A model generated the notes under the pieces. It saw only the letters and a list, made by a program, of their open reading frames with translations. It did not search any database and had not been told where the DNA came from. A stretch of 64,000 nucleotides of DNA. Source: Anaerolineaceae bacterium. Its GTDB lineage: Bacteria > Chloroflexota > Anaerolineae > Promineifilales > Promineifilaceae. The position numbers were made by a program, and so were the translations under genes. The stretch is taken from assembly GCA_002699125.1 (NCBI GenBank), contig PABI01000005.1, forward strand, positions 1 to 64,000. Reading direction: 5' to 3'. Numbering within the stretch: the first letter of the stretch is position 1; each line of letters starts with the position of its first letter. Positions 44,374 through 52,346 of this stretch are shown here, one piece after another.

Positions 44374-44529
44374 ATGTTTGAAAATTTAACGCTGGTAATT
44401 GTACTCATTGCCGTTTTGTGGCTGGGTGCTTATGGTTACTATTTATACACGTCACGGCAGCAGGAAGAGATTGTGGACGATCTGGAGCGACTCAATAAAA
44501 AACTAGACGAGGCTGAGAAAGACCACTGA
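44374..44529 (+). CDS. CcmD-like small membrane protein
   Basis: A 51-residue protein with one membrane helix (LTLVIVLIAVLWLGAYGYYLY) followed by a charged coiled segment (SRQQEEIVDDLERLNKKLDEAE). Size and layout resemble CcmD-type proteins of cytochrome c maturation, but no other ccm gene is nearby, so the call is tentative. GAGGAG precedes ATG 44374. It starts an apparent operon with the lipoproteins at 44547 and 45239. Confidence 0.55.
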   Translation: MFENLTLVIVLIAVLWLGAYGYYLYTSRQQEEIVDDLERLNKKLDEAEKDH

Positions 44530-44546
44530 GCCATTGGAGAATCAAC

Positions 44547-45212
44547 ATGGGAAAATGGATCATAAAATGGTTGCTGCTGCTTTGTGTCACAACCGCTTTG
44601 GCCGCCTGCTCCGTCGTGAGCGGCCCTGCGGCAGATCCCTGTAACGAAAATGGGGCTTTGCTGCGCGATGATTTTAGCGGCGAGCAAAATTGTGGCTGGC
44701 GTGAGTACAATCAGGGCGGCGCTGTGGTGGAAATTGCCGAAGGCACGTTGAGCATCAGCACCAGCCAGACCGGGCAGATTTGGTGGACCAATGCTGGCCG
44801 CGACTTTAGCGACGTGATTATCACGGTGCAGGCGCGCCAAACCAGCGGCCCCAACAACAATGCCTATGGGGTGCTGTGCCGCTACCAGGACGAGAACAAT
44901 TTTTACATTTTCCTGATCAGTGGTGATGGTTATTATGCCATCGGCAAATACCAGACGGGCGAGCAGCAGGTAACTTACCTGACGCCAAACCAGGAGTATG
45001 TTTTCTCTGATTTGATCAACCAGGGCGTGGCGACCAATTTGCTGCGGGTTAGCTGCATTGGTAATGAGTTGAGCCTGTCAGTGAACGGGCTGCCGTTGGT
45101 AACGGTGACGGATGATTCATTTACCGGTGGTGACGTTGGCCTGGGTGTGAGTACGCTGGAACCGGGAACGGCCGTTGTCCAATTTGACGATCTGCTCGTG
45201 TTAGCTCCCTAA
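44547..45212 (+). CDS. Lipoprotein with LamG/DUF1080-like domain, paralogue 1
   Basis: A 221-residue lipoprotein: lipobox TTALAACS (Cys about 21), then a single beta-sandwich-like domain with LLRDDFSG, AYGVLCRYQDENNFYIFLISGDGYYAIGK split by turns, LRVSCIGNELSLSVNG and VVQFDDLLV. The layout (DDFSG start, YxFxxxxxGxY, FDDLxV end) is that of concanavalin-like family-16/LamG/DUF1080 domains. Probably binds polysaccharide outside the cell; no catalytic residues seen. The next gene is a paralogue. Confidence 0.7.
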   Translation: MGKWIIKWLLLLCVTTALAACSVVSGPAADPCNENGALLRDDFSGEQNCGWREYNQGGAVVEIAEGTLSISTSQTGQIWWTNAGRDFSDVIITVQARQTSGPNNNAYGVLCRYQDENNFYIFLISGDGYYAIGKYQTGEQQVTYLTPNQEYVFSDLINQGVATNLLRVSCIGNELSLSVNGLPLVTVTDDSFTGGDVGLGVSTLEPGTAVVQFDDLLVLAP

Positions 45213-45238
45213 TGACAGTCATCAGGAATTGGTGATCA

Positions 45239-45898
45239 GTGAACGGTATGTATTTGAATTGGCGCAAGGTGGTTTTGTTTGTTGGCGTGCTGCTGCTGGC
45301 AGCCTGTGATGCCGCGGGCGTGCCCGGCGCATCCGGCGCGGATGTAATTTATGCCGATGGTTTTGTGCCGGGCGAAACGGGTAATTGGGTCATTGAGGGA
45401 GACAATGCCGGGAAAACCTCCTTGATTAATGAGCAGCTTGTGATTGATTTGACGGACAACAATATCATGCAGTTTTCTACGCTGCCCGATATCACCTTCG
45501 ATAATTTCATTTTGGAAGTAGACGCTCGACTGCTGGAAGGGGATCTGGGCAGCAGCTACGGCGTGCTGTTCCGCATGCAAGATACCACCCGTTTTTACCG
45601 CTTTGAGATAACCGGCGATGGCCTGTATATGGTGGAGCGGCGCGACGGCGAACAGGGCTGGACCCGCTTTGTGGATCGCTGGACGGAATCCACAGCCATC
45701 AAGCAAGGTTTGGGCAGCGTGAATCGGCTGCGGGTAGAAGCGTTGGGGCAAACCATTTCCCTGTACGTCAACGATGAGCCACTTTACCAGTTTACCGACA
45801 CGGCCTACAGCAGCGGCACGATTGCGCTGGACGCCGGAACATTTGTGCAGCCCGCAGCGCAGGTGGCGTTTGATAATTTAGTTGTGCGACGGCCGTAA
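45239..45898 (+). CDS. Lipoprotein with LamG/DUF1080-like domain, paralogue 2
   Basis: A 219-residue lipoprotein (LLLAACDA lipobox). The body repeats the pattern of the preceding protein: SSYGVLFRMQDTTRFYRFEI, GDGLYMVERRDGEQGW, NRLRVEALGQTISLYVND and a final VAFDNLVV. GTG 45239 is listed; ATG 45248 is equally possible. Its TAA shares a base with the next ATG (TAATG), so the fructosamine kinase is coupled to it. Confidence 0.7.
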   Translation: MNGMYLNWRKVVLFVGVLLLAACDAAGVPGASGADVIYADGFVPGETGNWVIEGDNAGKTSLINEQLVIDLTDNNIMQFSTLPDITFDNFILEVDARLLEGDLGSSYGVLFRMQDTTRFYRFEITGDGLYMVERRDGEQGWTRFVDRWTESTAIKQGLGSVNRLRVEALGQTISLYVNDEPLYQFTDTAYSSGTIALDAGTFVQPAAQVAFDNLVVRRP

Positions 45899-46749
45899 TG
45901 GATGTGAGCACTGCGGTGGAAACGGCCGTTTCCACTCAACTCCAGGAACTGGCCCCGCTTTCCGGCGGGCAAATTGGGCAGGTGTACCGCGTGCGGCTGG
46001 CCGATGGCTTGCCGCTGGTGGTGAAGTTTGACGATGGACCGGAACCGCAGCTAGATATTGAAGGCAACATGCTGCGCTATCTGGCGGAACACAGCGAACT
46101 GCCTGTGCCCGGCGTTATGCATTCTCAGCCGCACCTGCTCATCATGGAATGGCTGCCGGGGCAAAGCCGCTTTTCGCCCCGGGCCGAGGCCGCCGCCGCC
46201 GAGCACCTGGCGGCGCTGCACGCGGTGACTGCCGACACGTTTGGCTTTCCCTTCATGACCCTCATCGGTGCCTTTACCCAGCCTAATCCAGCCACAGAGA
46301 GCTGGCTCGACTTTTTCCGCGAGCAGCGCATTTTTCACCTAATGCGCGAGGGGTTACGGTTGGGGCGGCTGCCGCAATCGTTTGTGCCTCGTTTGGAAAA
46401 GTTGGGTGGCCGATTGGACCGTTGGCTGGCGGAGCCGGAACGGCCGTCGCTCATTCACGGCGATATCTGGACCACCAACGTGTTGGCAGAAGATGAGCGC
46501 ATCACCGGCTTCCTGGACCCGGCCATCTATTTTGGCATTGATGAAATGGAGCTGGCCTACATTGCCCTGTTCAACTCATTTGGCACGCCATTTTTCCAGC
46601 GGTATGAAACGATACGGCCGTTGCCGCCCGGCTTTTACGAGGAACGCAGGCATCTCTACAGTTTGTATCCCTTGCTGAGCCACGTTTGCCATTTTGGCGG
46701 CAGCTACGTGGACATGGTTGATTCAGTGCTGCGCCGCTTCGGATTTTAA
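45898..46749 (+). CDS. Fructosamine kinase family protein
   Basis: A 283-residue aminoglycoside-phosphotransferase-fold kinase. GGQIGQVYRVRLADG is the nucleotide loop, VVKF the Lys strand, LIMEWLPG the hinge, LIHGDIWTTNVL the catalytic loop and GFLDPAIYFGIDEMELAY the metal loop; the last two are the hallmarks of fructosamine-3-kinase. It should phosphorylate protein- or amino-acid-bound ketosamines and so repair glycation. Coupled by TAATG to the lipoprotein before it. Confidence 0.9.
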   Translation: MDVSTAVETAVSTQLQELAPLSGGQIGQVYRVRLADGLPLVVKFDDGPEPQLDIEGNMLRYLAEHSELPVPGVMHSQPHLLIMEWLPGQSRFSPRAEAAAAEHLAALHAVTADTFGFPFMTLIGAFTQPNPATESWLDFFREQRIFHLMREGLRLGRLPQSFVPRLEKLGGRLDRWLAEPERPSLIHGDIWTTNVLAEDERITGFLDPAIYFGIDEMELAYIALFNSFGTPFFQRYETIRPLPPGFYEERRHLYSLYPLLSHVCHFGGSYVDMVDSVLRRFGF

Positions 46750-46751
46750 TA

Positions 46752-46817
46752 GGACACAGATTAACACAGATGAACACTGGTTTTTTCATCTGTGTTAATC
46801 TGTGTGCATCTGTGTCC
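46752..46817. repeat. ACACAGAT-family hairpin, copy B
   Basis: GGACACAGATTAACACAGAT followed by GAACAC is mirrored by ATCTGTGTTAATCTGTGT with a GCATC bulge and TGTGTCC. It fills the gap between the fructosamine kinase and TPR genes. Confidence 0.85.
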
Positions 46818-46834
46818 CATTCAAAAAGGTAACA

Positions 46835-47713
46835 ATGAGTGAATTTCCTGAGCTGCATACATTGTGGGATTATAACGATCCGGCGGGAACGGCCGTTCGT
46901 TTTCAAGAGCTTTTGCCAGAGGTAGAAGCATCGGCTGACCGCGCCTATCATGTTGAGCTGTTAAGCCAGTTAGCCCGCACACACAGCCTGCGCCGCCAGT
47001 TTGCTGAGGCACACCAACTGCTGGATGAGGCAGAAACGATGTTGACCGGGGCGATGATCGTGCCCAAAATGCGCTGCCTGCTGGAGCGGGGGCGGGCGTT
47101 TAACTCGGCGGGTGATCCGGAGCGAGCGTTACCGCTGTTTCACGAGGCGTTTGCGTTGGGAACGGCCGTTACCCCCCAGGCCGACTTCCACACCATCGAC
47201 GCCGCCCACATGATTGCCATTGCTGAACCGGAAACGAGCGACCAGCTAAAATGGAACGAGAAGGCGTTGGCGCTGGCTGAAGCCACGCCTGATAAGCGGG
47301 CAGCCGGCTGGCTTGGTTCTCTCTACAATAATCTGGGTTGGACCTATCACGATCGGGGTGAATACAATCGGGCGCTGTCCATTTTTGAGAAGGCACTGGC
47401 CTGGCGCGAAGCGAATCATCAAGACAAGCCGGAAACTATTCGCATAGCCAGATGGTGTGTGGGGCGTACGCTGCGCTCGCTTAACCGTCTTGAGGAAGCC
47501 CTGGCGTTGCAGCAGGCGCTGCTGGCTGAAGACGGGCTAAGTGATGGGTTTGTTTACGAGGAACTGGGTGAATGTTTGTGGGCATTGGATCGGAGAGAAG
47601 AAGCACGGCCGTATTTTGTCCAGGCTTATGCAGAATTGTCCAAGTTAGATTGGTTGGTAACTTCGGAGCCGGAACGCCTGGAGCGGCTGGCGCGGCTCGG
47701 AAGTAAAAAGTGA
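46835..47713 (+). CDS. Tetratricopeptide repeat protein
   Basis: A 292-residue cytoplasmic protein composed of TPR-type helix pairs, for example LARTHSLRRQFAEAHQLLDEA, LGWTYHDRGEYNRALSIFEKA and GRTLRSLNRLEEALALQQAL. No enzymatic domain. ATG 46835 is preceded by AAAGG. It probably binds protein partners; none can be named. Confidence 0.8.
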   Translation: MSEFPELHTLWDYNDPAGTAVRFQELLPEVEASADRAYHVELLSQLARTHSLRRQFAEAHQLLDEAETMLTGAMIVPKMRCLLERGRAFNSAGDPERALPLFHEAFALGTAVTPQADFHTIDAAHMIAIAEPETSDQLKWNEKALALAEATPDKRAAGWLGSLYNNLGWTYHDRGEYNRALSIFEKALAWREANHQDKPETIRIARWCVGRTLRSLNRLEEALALQQALLAEDGLSDGFVYEELGECLWALDRREEARPYFVQAYAELSKLDWLVTSEPERLERLARLGSKK

Positions 47714-47744
47714 AAAGTGGGCAGTGGCGGAGCGGTTGACAGAG

Positions 47745-47918
47745 ATGTATGCGGTGGGAACGGCCGTGCAAATTTGGCTGGGCGAACAGATCTGGCTGAG
47801 TGGGGTGGTGGTGGCGCATCAGCCGCCCGCCGTTTGGGTGCGTACGGAAGACGGCCGTGCCTGGTTTGTCACCAATCGCCGCCGCATTCGCCAGGAGGAA
47901 AATTTGGACGCTGATTGA
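47745..47918 (+). CDS. Small hypothetical protein whose stop lies inside a repeat
   Basis: A 57-residue frame (MYAVGTAVQIWLGEQIWLSG) that reads like a small beta-barrel, with VWVRTEDGRAWFVTNRRRI at the end. It carries two ACGGCCGT motifs, as real genes here do. GTG 47724 is an alternative start. Its last codons and stop are supplied by the GGACGCTGATT repeat. No family recognised. Confidence 0.5.
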   Translation: MYAVGTAVQIWLGEQIWLSGVVVAHQPPAVWVRTEDGRAWFVTNRRRIRQEENLDAD

Positions 47919-47975
47919 CGCAGATGAACGCTGATTTTTTCTTTTCATCTGCGTTATCCACGTTAATCAGCGTCC
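47906..47975. repeat. GGACGCTGATT-type hairpin, copy C
   Basis: GGACGCTGATTGACGCAGAT and GAACGCTGATT are mirrored by ATCTGCGTTATCCACGTTAA and TCAGCGTCC. Same design as copies A and B with CGCTGATT replacing CACAGATT. It overlaps the last 13 bases of the small gene before it and ends 12 bp before the next start. Confidence 0.85.
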
Positions 47976-47987
47976 TGTTTTTTAGAG

Positions 47988-48719
47988 ATGATGATGCGAG
48001 AAGAAGTGGTGCAGCGTTTGCTGGACCTGAATCAAGAATTTTATGATGCCCAGGCGGATTCGTTTTCCGGCAGCCGGGTGACACCGCAGCCGGGGTTTGC
48101 CCGTCTGCTCCCGCATTTGCCCCAACCGTGCCCCCGCTTTTTGGACGTAGGTTGTGGCAACGGCCGTTTTGCCGAATTTCTGCAATCCCACAACCGCATT
48201 GGTGAATTTGTGGGCATCGATTTTAGCGAGGAGCTGCTGGCTGATGCCGCCAAAAACGCGCGCGGTACCTTTTACCAGCGTAATGTGCTGCTGCCAGGCT
48301 GCCTGGATGGGTTAGGTATGTTCCCTGCCATTTCTTGTCTGGCGGTGATGCACCATTTACCGGGCAAGGCGAACCGGCTGCGCTTACTGCATGAAATCAA
48401 GGACCATTTGGCGGGGAACGGCCGTCTCCTCATCTCTAACTGGCAGTTTATGGACAGCGCGCGCCAGCGGCGCAAGGTGCAGGATTGGGCCGAAATTGGC
48501 CTGACAGAGGCTGATGTGGAGCCAAATGATTATTTGCTGGCGTGGCGGCGCGGTGGCTTTGCTTTGCGCTACGCCTGCCACATTGATGCTGAAGAAACGG
48601 CCGAATTGGCCGCCGCCGCCGGGTTTACCATCGTCGATCAATTCCGCAGCGATGGCAAAGAAGGCAACCTTAGCCTTTACACTGTGTTGACACCCATCCT
48701 GCCAATGCTACAATCTTAA
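47988..48719 (+). CDS. Class I SAM-dependent methyltransferase, Trm9/ALKBH8-like
   Basis: A 243-residue methyltransferase with the SAM motif FLDVGCGNGRF (about 52), acidic GIDFSEELL, and post motif AVMHHLPGKANRLRLL. The early FYDAQADSFSGSR and the late ND-Y-LAW and RYACHIDAEE pattern resemble the tRNA wobble-uridine methyltransferase domain of Trm9/ALKBH8, so a tRNA substrate is possible. ATG 47988 is the first of three; no strong ribosome site. Its last codons contain the promoter of the next operon. Confidence 0.75.
   Translation: MMMREEVVQRLLDLNQEFYDAQADSFSGSRVTPQPGFARLLPHLPQPCPRFLDVGCGNGRFAEFLQSHNRIGEFVGIDFSEELLADAAKNARGTFYQRNVLLPGCLDGLGMFPAISCLAVMHHLPGKANRLRLLHEIKDHLAGNGRLLISNWQFMDSARQRRKVQDWAEIGLTEADVEPNDYLLAWRRGGFALRYACHIDAEETAELAAAAGFTIVDQFRSDGKEGNLSLYTVLTPILPMLQS
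48687..48714 (+). promoter_or_regulatory. Promoter of the yqeY-pgpH-ybeY-dgkA operon
   Basis: -35 TTGACA (48687-48692), 16-bp spacer, -10 TACAAT (48709-48714) with an upstream TG (extended -10). It lies in the end of the methyltransferase gene. Confidence 0.8.
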
Positions 48720-48720
48720 T

Positions 48721-48825
48721 TGCGCTGTAAGCGGAGGAACCCAGCTGACCCAAAGATGCCTTATTTGGCAAGGTAGGTTCCAAGATACGGAAAAAAGATG
48801 AAGACATTTGGGAAAAGGTCAGCAC
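48721..48825 (+). promoter_or_regulatory. Structured leader of the yqeY operon
   Basis: A 105-base leader. GGAACC (about 48737) can pair with GGTTCC (about 48775) around a TGCC/GGCA hairpin, so a compact fold is likely. GCGGAGGAACCC faintly recalls one box of c-di-AMP (ydaO) riboswitches, but the other boxes are missing and the leader is short, so I do not call it one. Confidence 0.4.
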
Positions 48826-49275
48826 ATGAGCATTAAAGAGACATTGCAAAAAGATCGAATTGCGGCGATGCGCGAGGGTGATACAGCAAAACGAAACGCT
48901 TTGGGCTTGCTGCTGGCGGCTGTTAAACAAGAAGAGGTTGATAACCAGACAATGCTGGATGATGAAGGTGTGCTGGCGGTCTTAATGAAGCAGGCCAAGC
49001 AGCGCCGGGAAAGCATTGCCGATTATGAAAAAGCAGGCCGCCCTGAAATGGTGGCTAACGAAGAAGCCGAGCTGGCGATTATTGAATCGTATTTGCCGCA
49101 GCAAATGGATCGTGAACAGATAAAAATCATTGCTGCGGCAACGATTGCCGAATTAGGCGTGACGGACGCCAAGGGCATGGGACAGGTGATGGGGAAGCTG
49201 ATGCCCAAATTACAAGGACAGGCAGACGGCCGTTTGGTCAACGAAGTCGTGCGTGAACTGCTGCAAAATAAATAA
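48826..49275 (+). CDS. yqeY: GatB/YqeY domain-containing protein
   Basis: A 149-residue YqeY protein. The N-terminus SIKETLQKDRIAAMREGDTAKRN, the helix RRESIADYEKAGR and the end GKLMPKLQGQADGRLVNEVV are family hallmarks; it resembles the tail domain of the amidotransferase GatB that contacts tRNA. ATG 48826 follows AAAAGG; the longer frame from 48808 is unlikely. It starts the classic yqeY, pgpH, ybeY, dgkA order, 13 bp before pgpH. rpsU and phoH, often also present, are missing. Confidence 0.92.
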   Translation: MSIKETLQKDRIAAMREGDTAKRNALGLLLAAVKQEEVDNQTMLDDEGVLAVLMKQAKQRRESIADYEKAGRPEMVANEEAELAIIESYLPQQMDREQIKIIAAATIAELGVTDAKGMGQVMGKLMPKLQGQADGRLVNEVVRELLQNK

Positions 49276-49288
49276 CCCTTCCTAAAAA

Positions 49289-51466
49289 ATGACAGCTCAA
49301 AAGGACGAGCGACCCCGCTGGCGAATATGGCTTCAAGGCTCTTTGCTTTGGGTATTTGCCACCGCAGTAACTCTGGGTCTTACTATTATCTTTAGTTTCA
49401 ACCTGGTCACCGCTACCGAGGTCCAGGTGACGCTGGGCGAACCGGCCAGTGAAGATATTCTCGCGCCTCGTTCCATTCAATATGAAAGCGAGGTGCTGCT
49501 GACCACTGCCCGCGAAAATGCCCGGGCTGCGGTCCAGGAGCAGTACTCGCGGGAGGGCAACGACATTGGTCGTAACCAGCTCAATCTGGTAAGCGCGATA
49601 CTTTCCTTTACCGATGTGGTCCGCGCCGACGCGCTGGCTACCAAAGAAACCAAATTGTCCTATCTGCAAGCGATTGAGGATTTAACCATTCAGGAACAGG
49701 TAGGGCTGGATTTATTGGAGCTGACTGCGGCTGATTATGAGGTGGTGAAGGATGAAGTCTCCCGCATTGTGGGGGATTTGATGCGCCAGGATATTCGGGA
49801 GAGCCAGGTTCGTGATTATCAGATTATTGCCCGGCGCGAGGCCAGTTTGGAGTTAACGCCCAAGCAAGAAAATGTGGTGACCAATTTAGCCCCCCAATTT
49901 ATTGCGCCCACCGTTTTCCCTGATCCAGAAGCAACGGCCGCCTTACGTGAAACGGCCGTAGAAAATGTAGGCACCTCGTTTCCGGTTCGCATTGCCAACA
50001 ATGAGCGCATCGTGCGCCAGGGCGACATTGTGACGGCGCTGGACATTGAAAAGTTGACGCAGCTGGGCTTGCTGCAAAGTCAACTCGATTGGCGGGATGT
50101 TGGGGCTATTTTTGTGGCGTCGCTTTTGTCTGTGGTGCTGATTACTATGTATTGGCACCAATTTTACTGGCCGCGCGTACGGGATAACGGCCGTTCCCTG
50201 ACGGTGTTGGCCAGCCTGATTTTGGTTTTTGCCGCGATGGCCAAGTTGATGGTCACCGGCGGCGGTTTTCTCACCTACATTTTCCCCATGGCGGCGTTTT
50301 CTATGCTGTTGAGCGTCATTTACGATGTGCGCTTTTCCATTACGGTGACCATTATTTTGGCGGCGCTCATCGGCTTTTTAACCCCCAACTCGTTGGAGCT
50401 GGCGGCGTATACGGCCGCCGGCGGTCTCTTGGCCATCCTCACTTTGCACGATGCCCAGCGGATCAACGCTTTTTTCCGGGCGGGTCTGGCGGCGGCCATT
50501 GGGTACTGTGCTGTCATCTTGGTGTTCCGCCTGAACCAGGACATGATCGACGTGCTCAATATGCTGGAACTAATGGGGTATGCTCTGGTCAACGGGATGC
50601 TGTCTGCGGCGCTCACGTTGGTTGGCTTCTTCATTTTGGGCAGCCTGTTTGGCATTACCACAACTCTGCAATTGCAGGAACTGGCCCGGCTGGATCATCC
50701 GCTGCTGCAAGAGCTGCTGCGCCGTGCCCCCGGCACCTACCATCACAGCATTATGGTGGCCAATTTGGCTGAGCAGGCAGCGGAGCAAATCAAGGCCAAC
50801 AGCGGTTTGATTCGTGTGGGGGCGTTTTACCACGACATTGGCAAGATGAATCGACCGCCGTTTTTTAGCGAAAACCAAGAGGGGGTGAATCCCCATGATG
50901 CGCTGGACCCCCAGACCAGTGCGCGCATTATTTTAAGCCATGTGCCCGACGGTTTGGAGTTGGCCAAGCGGTATAAGCTGCCTTACCGGATTCATCAATT
51001 CATTGCCGAGCATCATGGTACGCGCCTGGTGAAAGGATTTTTGTTTAAAGCCCAGGAGCAGGCGGGAGACGATGAAGAGGTTGATCCGGAAAAGTTTCGC
51101 TATTCTGGTCCACGACCACAAACGCGGGAAACGGCCGTTGTCATGCTGGCCGATGTGATTGAATCTACTTCTCGTGCCTTGCAGCCAAACAGCGAAAAAG
51201 CGATTGAAAAACTGGTTAACTCCCTCATTGATGAGGATTTAACAGAGGGCCAGCTGGATGAATCGGGCTTAACGTTGGGCGATATTCGGCTGATTCGCGA
51301 ATCGTTTATTAAGACGTTGAAAGGCCGTTTTCATGTTCGAGTAAAATATCCGGGCAACGAGGAACTTTTGTCGGCAGAGGAGCAGGCGGTGGTGGAAACG
51401 GCCGTTTCCCAACCCCGGTTACCGGCTGATGTGGTCCAATCGAAGCTAAGTGAGGAAACGACGTAG
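49289..51466 (+). CDS. pgpH: PgpH-type 7TM-HD family c-di-AMP phosphodiesterase
   Basis: A 725-residue membrane protein: first membrane helix about 15-35, an outside 7TMR-HDED domain (about 40-270), about seven membrane segments (272-470), and a cytoplasmic HD domain with YHHSIMVANL, FYHDIGKM and EHHGT (about 488-590) holding the metal His and Asp residues. Characterised relatives (Listeria PgpH) cut c-di-AMP. Here the operon place between yqeY and ybeY also fits. It ends in TAGTG, sharing a base with the ybeY start. Confidence 0.9.
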   Translation: MTAQKDERPRWRIWLQGSLLWVFATAVTLGLTIIFSFNLVTATEVQVTLGEPASEDILAPRSIQYESEVLLTTARENARAAVQEQYSREGNDIGRNQLNLVSAILSFTDVVRADALATKETKLSYLQAIEDLTIQEQVGLDLLELTAADYEVVKDEVSRIVGDLMRQDIRESQVRDYQIIARREASLELTPKQENVVTNLAPQFIAPTVFPDPEATAALRETAVENVGTSFPVRIANNERIVRQGDIVTALDIEKLTQLGLLQSQLDWRDVGAIFVASLLSVVLITMYWHQFYWPRVRDNGRSLTVLASLILVFAAMAKLMVTGGGFLTYIFPMAAFSMLLSVIYDVRFSITVTIILAALIGFLTPNSLELAAYTAAGGLLAILTLHDAQRINAFFRAGLAAAIGYCAVILVFRLNQDMIDVLNMLELMGYALVNGMLSAALTLVGFFILGSLFGITTTLQLQELARLDHPLLQELLRRAPGTYHHSIMVANLAEQAAEQIKANSGLIRVGAFYHDIGKMNRPPFFSENQEGVNPHDALDPQTSARIILSHVPDGLELAKRYKLPYRIHQFIAEHHGTRLVKGFLFKAQEQAGDDEEVDPEKFRYSGPRPQTRETAVVMLADVIESTSRALQPNSEKAIEKLVNSLIDEDLTEGQLDESGLTLGDIRLIRESFIKTLKGRFHVRVKYPGNEELLSAEEQAVVETAVSQPRLPADVVQSKLSEETT

Positions 51467-51948
51467 TGGCAGCATACCGCATTCATGTACAGCAAAAAGA
51501 AAAAGTGGTGCATTCCATTGCCGCGGCGCTGCGAACGGCCGTTACCGTCACCTTGCGGCACGAACAGCGCAAACCCCCGCTAGAAGTTACCCTGCTGCTC
51601 ACAGATGATGATCAGCTCCACGCGCTCAATAAAGAATACCTCGGCATCGACGAGCCCACCGATGTGCTCAGCTTTGAGGCCGGTGAAGCCATGCCCGGTA
51701 TGAAGGAAGATGAGGCGTATCTGGGCGATATTGTGATTTCGCTGCCAATGGCCAAACGTCAGGCCAAACAAGGCGGCCACAGCCTCAAGTCAGAATTGCA
51801 GCTGCTCACCGTACACGGCACGCTGCATTTGTTGGGTTATGACCATGAAGAGCCAGAGGAAAAAGACCGCATGTGGTGGGCACAGGCATCTATTTTGGCG
51901 CAGCTTGGGGCAGAAATTACCGGTCCACCGGAGGATGCGGAGGGTTAG
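51466..51948 (+). CDS. ybeY: Endoribonuclease YbeY (rRNA maturation factor)
   Basis: A 160-residue YbeY with the metal motif HGTLHLLGYDH (three His) and the early DVLSFEAGEA strand. YbeY is a single-strand endoribonuclease needed for 16S rRNA 3' end maturation and 70S quality control. The GTG start overlaps the pgpH stop by one base, implying coupling. Confidence 0.95.
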   Translation: MAAYRIHVQQKEKVVHSIAAALRTAVTVTLRHEQRKPPLEVTLLLTDDDQLHALNKEYLGIDEPTDVLSFEAGEAMPGMKEDEAYLGDIVISLPMAKRQAKQGGHSLKSELQLLTVHGTLHLLGYDHEEPEEKDRMWWAQASILAQLGAEITGPPEDAEG

Positions 51949-51953
51949 CCGTC

Positions 51954-52343
51954 TTGTCCACAGAGAACCAATCAGAAATATACAACCGGGCCAAAAGCTT
52001 TCAATATGCGTTTGACGGCTGGTGGTTTGTGCTGCGTACCCAGCACAACGCCTGGATTCATGCCGTCATCACTGTTGCGGTGGTGGTTGTGGGGCTTTGG
52101 CTGCGGTTGCCGCTGCGCGACTGGGCCGTTCTCATTTTAACCTTCATGGCGGTGTGGATGGCCGAATTTATGAACACAGCCATCGAAGCCGTGGTCGACA
52201 TGACCATGCCTGACGTCCATCCCCTGGCCAAGGTTGCCAAAGATGTGGCGGCTGCGGCCGTTTTAGTGGGGGCGCTAGGGGCAGTCCTGGTGGGGCTGCT
52301 GCTTTTGGGACCACCATTGTGGCAGCGTTTGTTTGGAGCCTGA
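51954..52343 (+). CDS. dgkA: Diacylglycerol/undecaprenol kinase family protein DgkA
   Basis: A 129-residue DgkA with three membrane helices and the signature EFMNTAIEAVVDM then HPLAKVAKDVAAAAV. Gram-positive relatives phosphorylate undecaprenol. I choose TTG 51954, 5 bp after the ybeY stop, because GGAGGG lies 9 bases upstream and the family N-terminus (AKSFQYAFDGWWFVL) follows directly; the longer frame from 51873 is ybeY shadow. Confidence 0.9.
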   Translation: MSTENQSEIYNRAKSFQYAFDGWWFVLRTQHNAWIHAVITVAVVVVGLWLRLPLRDWAVLILTFMAVWMAEFMNTAIEAVVDMTMPDVHPLAKVAKDVAAAAVLVGALGAVLVGLLLLGPPLWQRLFGA

Positions 52344-52346
52344 AAT

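Noticed and set aside
48721..48825. c-di-AMP (ydaO) riboswitch
   Set aside because: Only a GGAGGAACC-like box is similar; the other conserved boxes and the usual length are missing.
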